From contig DDBE01000154.1 in the NCBI GenBank assembly GCA_002332715.1, positions 1-7,217 on the forward strand: a stretch of DNA of 7,217 bases. The letters run 5' to 3'. The notes beneath the pieces were generated by a model. The model was not told the DNA's origin. It searched no databases and worked only from the letters and a program-made list of their open reading frames with translations. This document shows, in pieces, positions 6,362 to 7,217 of this stretch (within the stretch, counting starts at the first letter, position 1; every line of letters starts with the position of its first letter). The DNA is from Flavobacteriales bacterium UBA2040. Lineage in GTDB: Bacteria > Bacteroidota > Bacteroidia > Flavobacteriales_D > Crocinitomicaceae. The position numbers and the translations under genes were made by a program.

Positions 6362-7217
6362 TTATAAAGTATTGAGCACTTGCTCTTTTATTTTTTCAAG
6401 GTTGTCTTTCATCTCCACCACTTTTTTCTGCATGTCGACTTGATTACTCTTACTCCCCAAAGTGTTTATTTCTCTTCCAATTTCTTGCGTGATGAATCCT
6501 AGTTTGCGACCGGTGCTTTTCGTTTTCATTGTTTCCAAGAAATAATCCAAGTGATTCGTCAAACGCATTTTTTCTTCCGCTATGTCGAATTTCTCCACGT
6601 AAAAAATCAATTCTTGTTCCAACCGATGTGGATCATATTGACCGTTTTCGATTTCATCCAATTGCTTTTGCATGCGCTCACGAACAGCTGCCACGCGCAT
6701 GGGCTCGAAAGGTTCAATTTCAATCATCAGTCGACGAATGTCTTCAATTCGCTCCGTAAACTCGATTATTAAAGCTTCGCCTTCTTGCGAGCGAAAACCA
6801 TTTAATTTATCGCACGCTTCCTTCGTTAAGTTGGTCATGAATGTTGTTTCATTATCATTCAATTCCTCTTTTTCGCTTACCATTACATCGGGCAAACGCA
6901 TGATCATATTCAAATAATCAACACTTTTTTCGCCAATTTCTTCGTTGACAGACTTCAAATCTTCGTAATACGCTTTTACCAACGAACGATTAACAGCAAC
7001 ACTTTTGGTATCCCCGGACTCTTCAATATTGATGTTTACATCTACTTTCCCTCGCTCCATTTCGGTTTGGGCAACTTTCCGAATGTTCGCCTCAATAGGA
7101 CGGTAAACACTTGGGCAACGGACACTTAAGTCCATCGTTTTGCTGTTTAGCGCGCGAATTTCAACTGAAACTTTTTTTCCTTCAAAACTCCCTGTGGCTT
7201 TTCCGAAGCCGGTCATG
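6362..7217 (-). CDS. yicC: YicC/YloC family endoribonuclease, first few codons outside the window
   Basis: The visible 284 residues cover nearly all of a YicC-family protein. E. coli YicC and B. subtilis YloC belong to a family of endoribonucleases; YicC has been linked to turnover of the small RNA RyhB. The N-terminal YicC domain begins MTGFGKATG, with EIRALNSKTMDL (19-30), RCPSVYRPIE (33-42) and ERGKVDVNI (54-62). The C-terminal DUF1732 domain contains EKFDIAEEKMRLTNHLDYF (208-226) and GRKLGFITQEIGREINTLGSKS (236-257, key residues G236, R237, E245, R248, E249, N251, S255, K256). The first visible ATG at 7216 is probably not the true start: relatives usually begin M-I-x-S-MTGFG, so the start should lie about 12 bases beyond the window edge. 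The TAA stop is one base before gmk. The protein looks intact. Confidence 0.93.
   Translation of the reverse strand, partial: MTGFGKATGSFEGKKVSVEIRALNSKTMDLSVRCPSVYRPIEANIRKVAQTEMERGKVDVNINIEESGDTKSVAVNRSLVKAYYEDLKSVNEEIGEKSVDYLNMIMRLPDVMVSEKEELNDNETTFMTNLTKEACDKLNGFRSQEGEALIIEFTERIEDIRRLMIEIEPFEPMRVAAVRERMQKQLDEIENGQYDPHRLEQELIFYVEKFDIAEEKMRLTNHLDYFLETMKTKSTGRKLGFITQEIGREINTLGSKSNQVDMQKKVVEMKDNLEKIKEQVLNTL

Noticed and set aside
6529..6917. Three overlapping plus-strand open frames opposite yicC
   Set aside because: They overlap one another in different frames and are antisense to a conserved gene; no domain is visible.
1..7217. Search for CRISPR arrays, tRNA or rRNA genes, insertion sequences, toxin-antitoxin or defence genes
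   Set aside because: No regularly spaced repeats, transposase motifs, terminal inverted repeats or RNA gene signatures were seen on reading; coding sequences fill almost the whole window.

Overview
The window looks like ordinary chromosomal DNA from a member of the Bacteroidota, most likely order Flavobacteriales. I infer this from the protein sequences (flavobacterial-type PBP1A tail, two-subunit CoA transferase, YicC/Gmk/NadD cluster), the AT-rich codons, the general lack of Shine-Dalgarno sequences before starts, and one match to the Bacteroidota -7 promoter element TAnnTTTG. Family or genus cannot be fixed from what is visible.

Layout. Plus strand, 1-5162: the 3' end of a class A penicillin-binding protein (1-531), then scoA (533-1231), a GT-C-type polytopic membrane protein with a soluble C-terminal domain (1231-3027), a 92-base gap with a possible promoter, scoB (3120-3776), and a second, different GT-C-type membrane protein (3777-5162) that probably uses a TTG start. 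Minus strand, 7217-5210: yicC (5' end just outside the window), gmk and nadD. The two blocks converge on a 47-base spacer holding a short palindrome.

How the genes fit together. ScoA and ScoB are the two halves of one 3-oxoacid CoA-transferase, a ketone-body or acetoacetate activation enzyme. Normally they are adjacent; here a membrane glycosyltransferase-like gene separates them and a second follows scoB. Junctions are very tight (1 base between PBP1A and scoA, a 1-base overlap of scoA with the first membrane gene, 0 bases between scoB and the second), so the block is probably transcribed largely together, with scoB possibly having its own promoter. The membrane proteins and the PBP act at the cell envelope, whereas the CoA transferase is cytoplasmic; no biochemical link is evident. 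The minus-strand genes form a compact housekeeping operon: an RNase-family protein, guanylate kinase and the NAD-synthesis adenylyltransferase, with a 1-base gap and a 4-base ATGA overlap.

I found no RNA gene, mobile element, CRISPR array, toxin-antitoxin or defence module. The most unusual feature is the interleaving of the scoA/scoB pair with two GT-C-like genes. I do not see strong evidence for an undescribed system.
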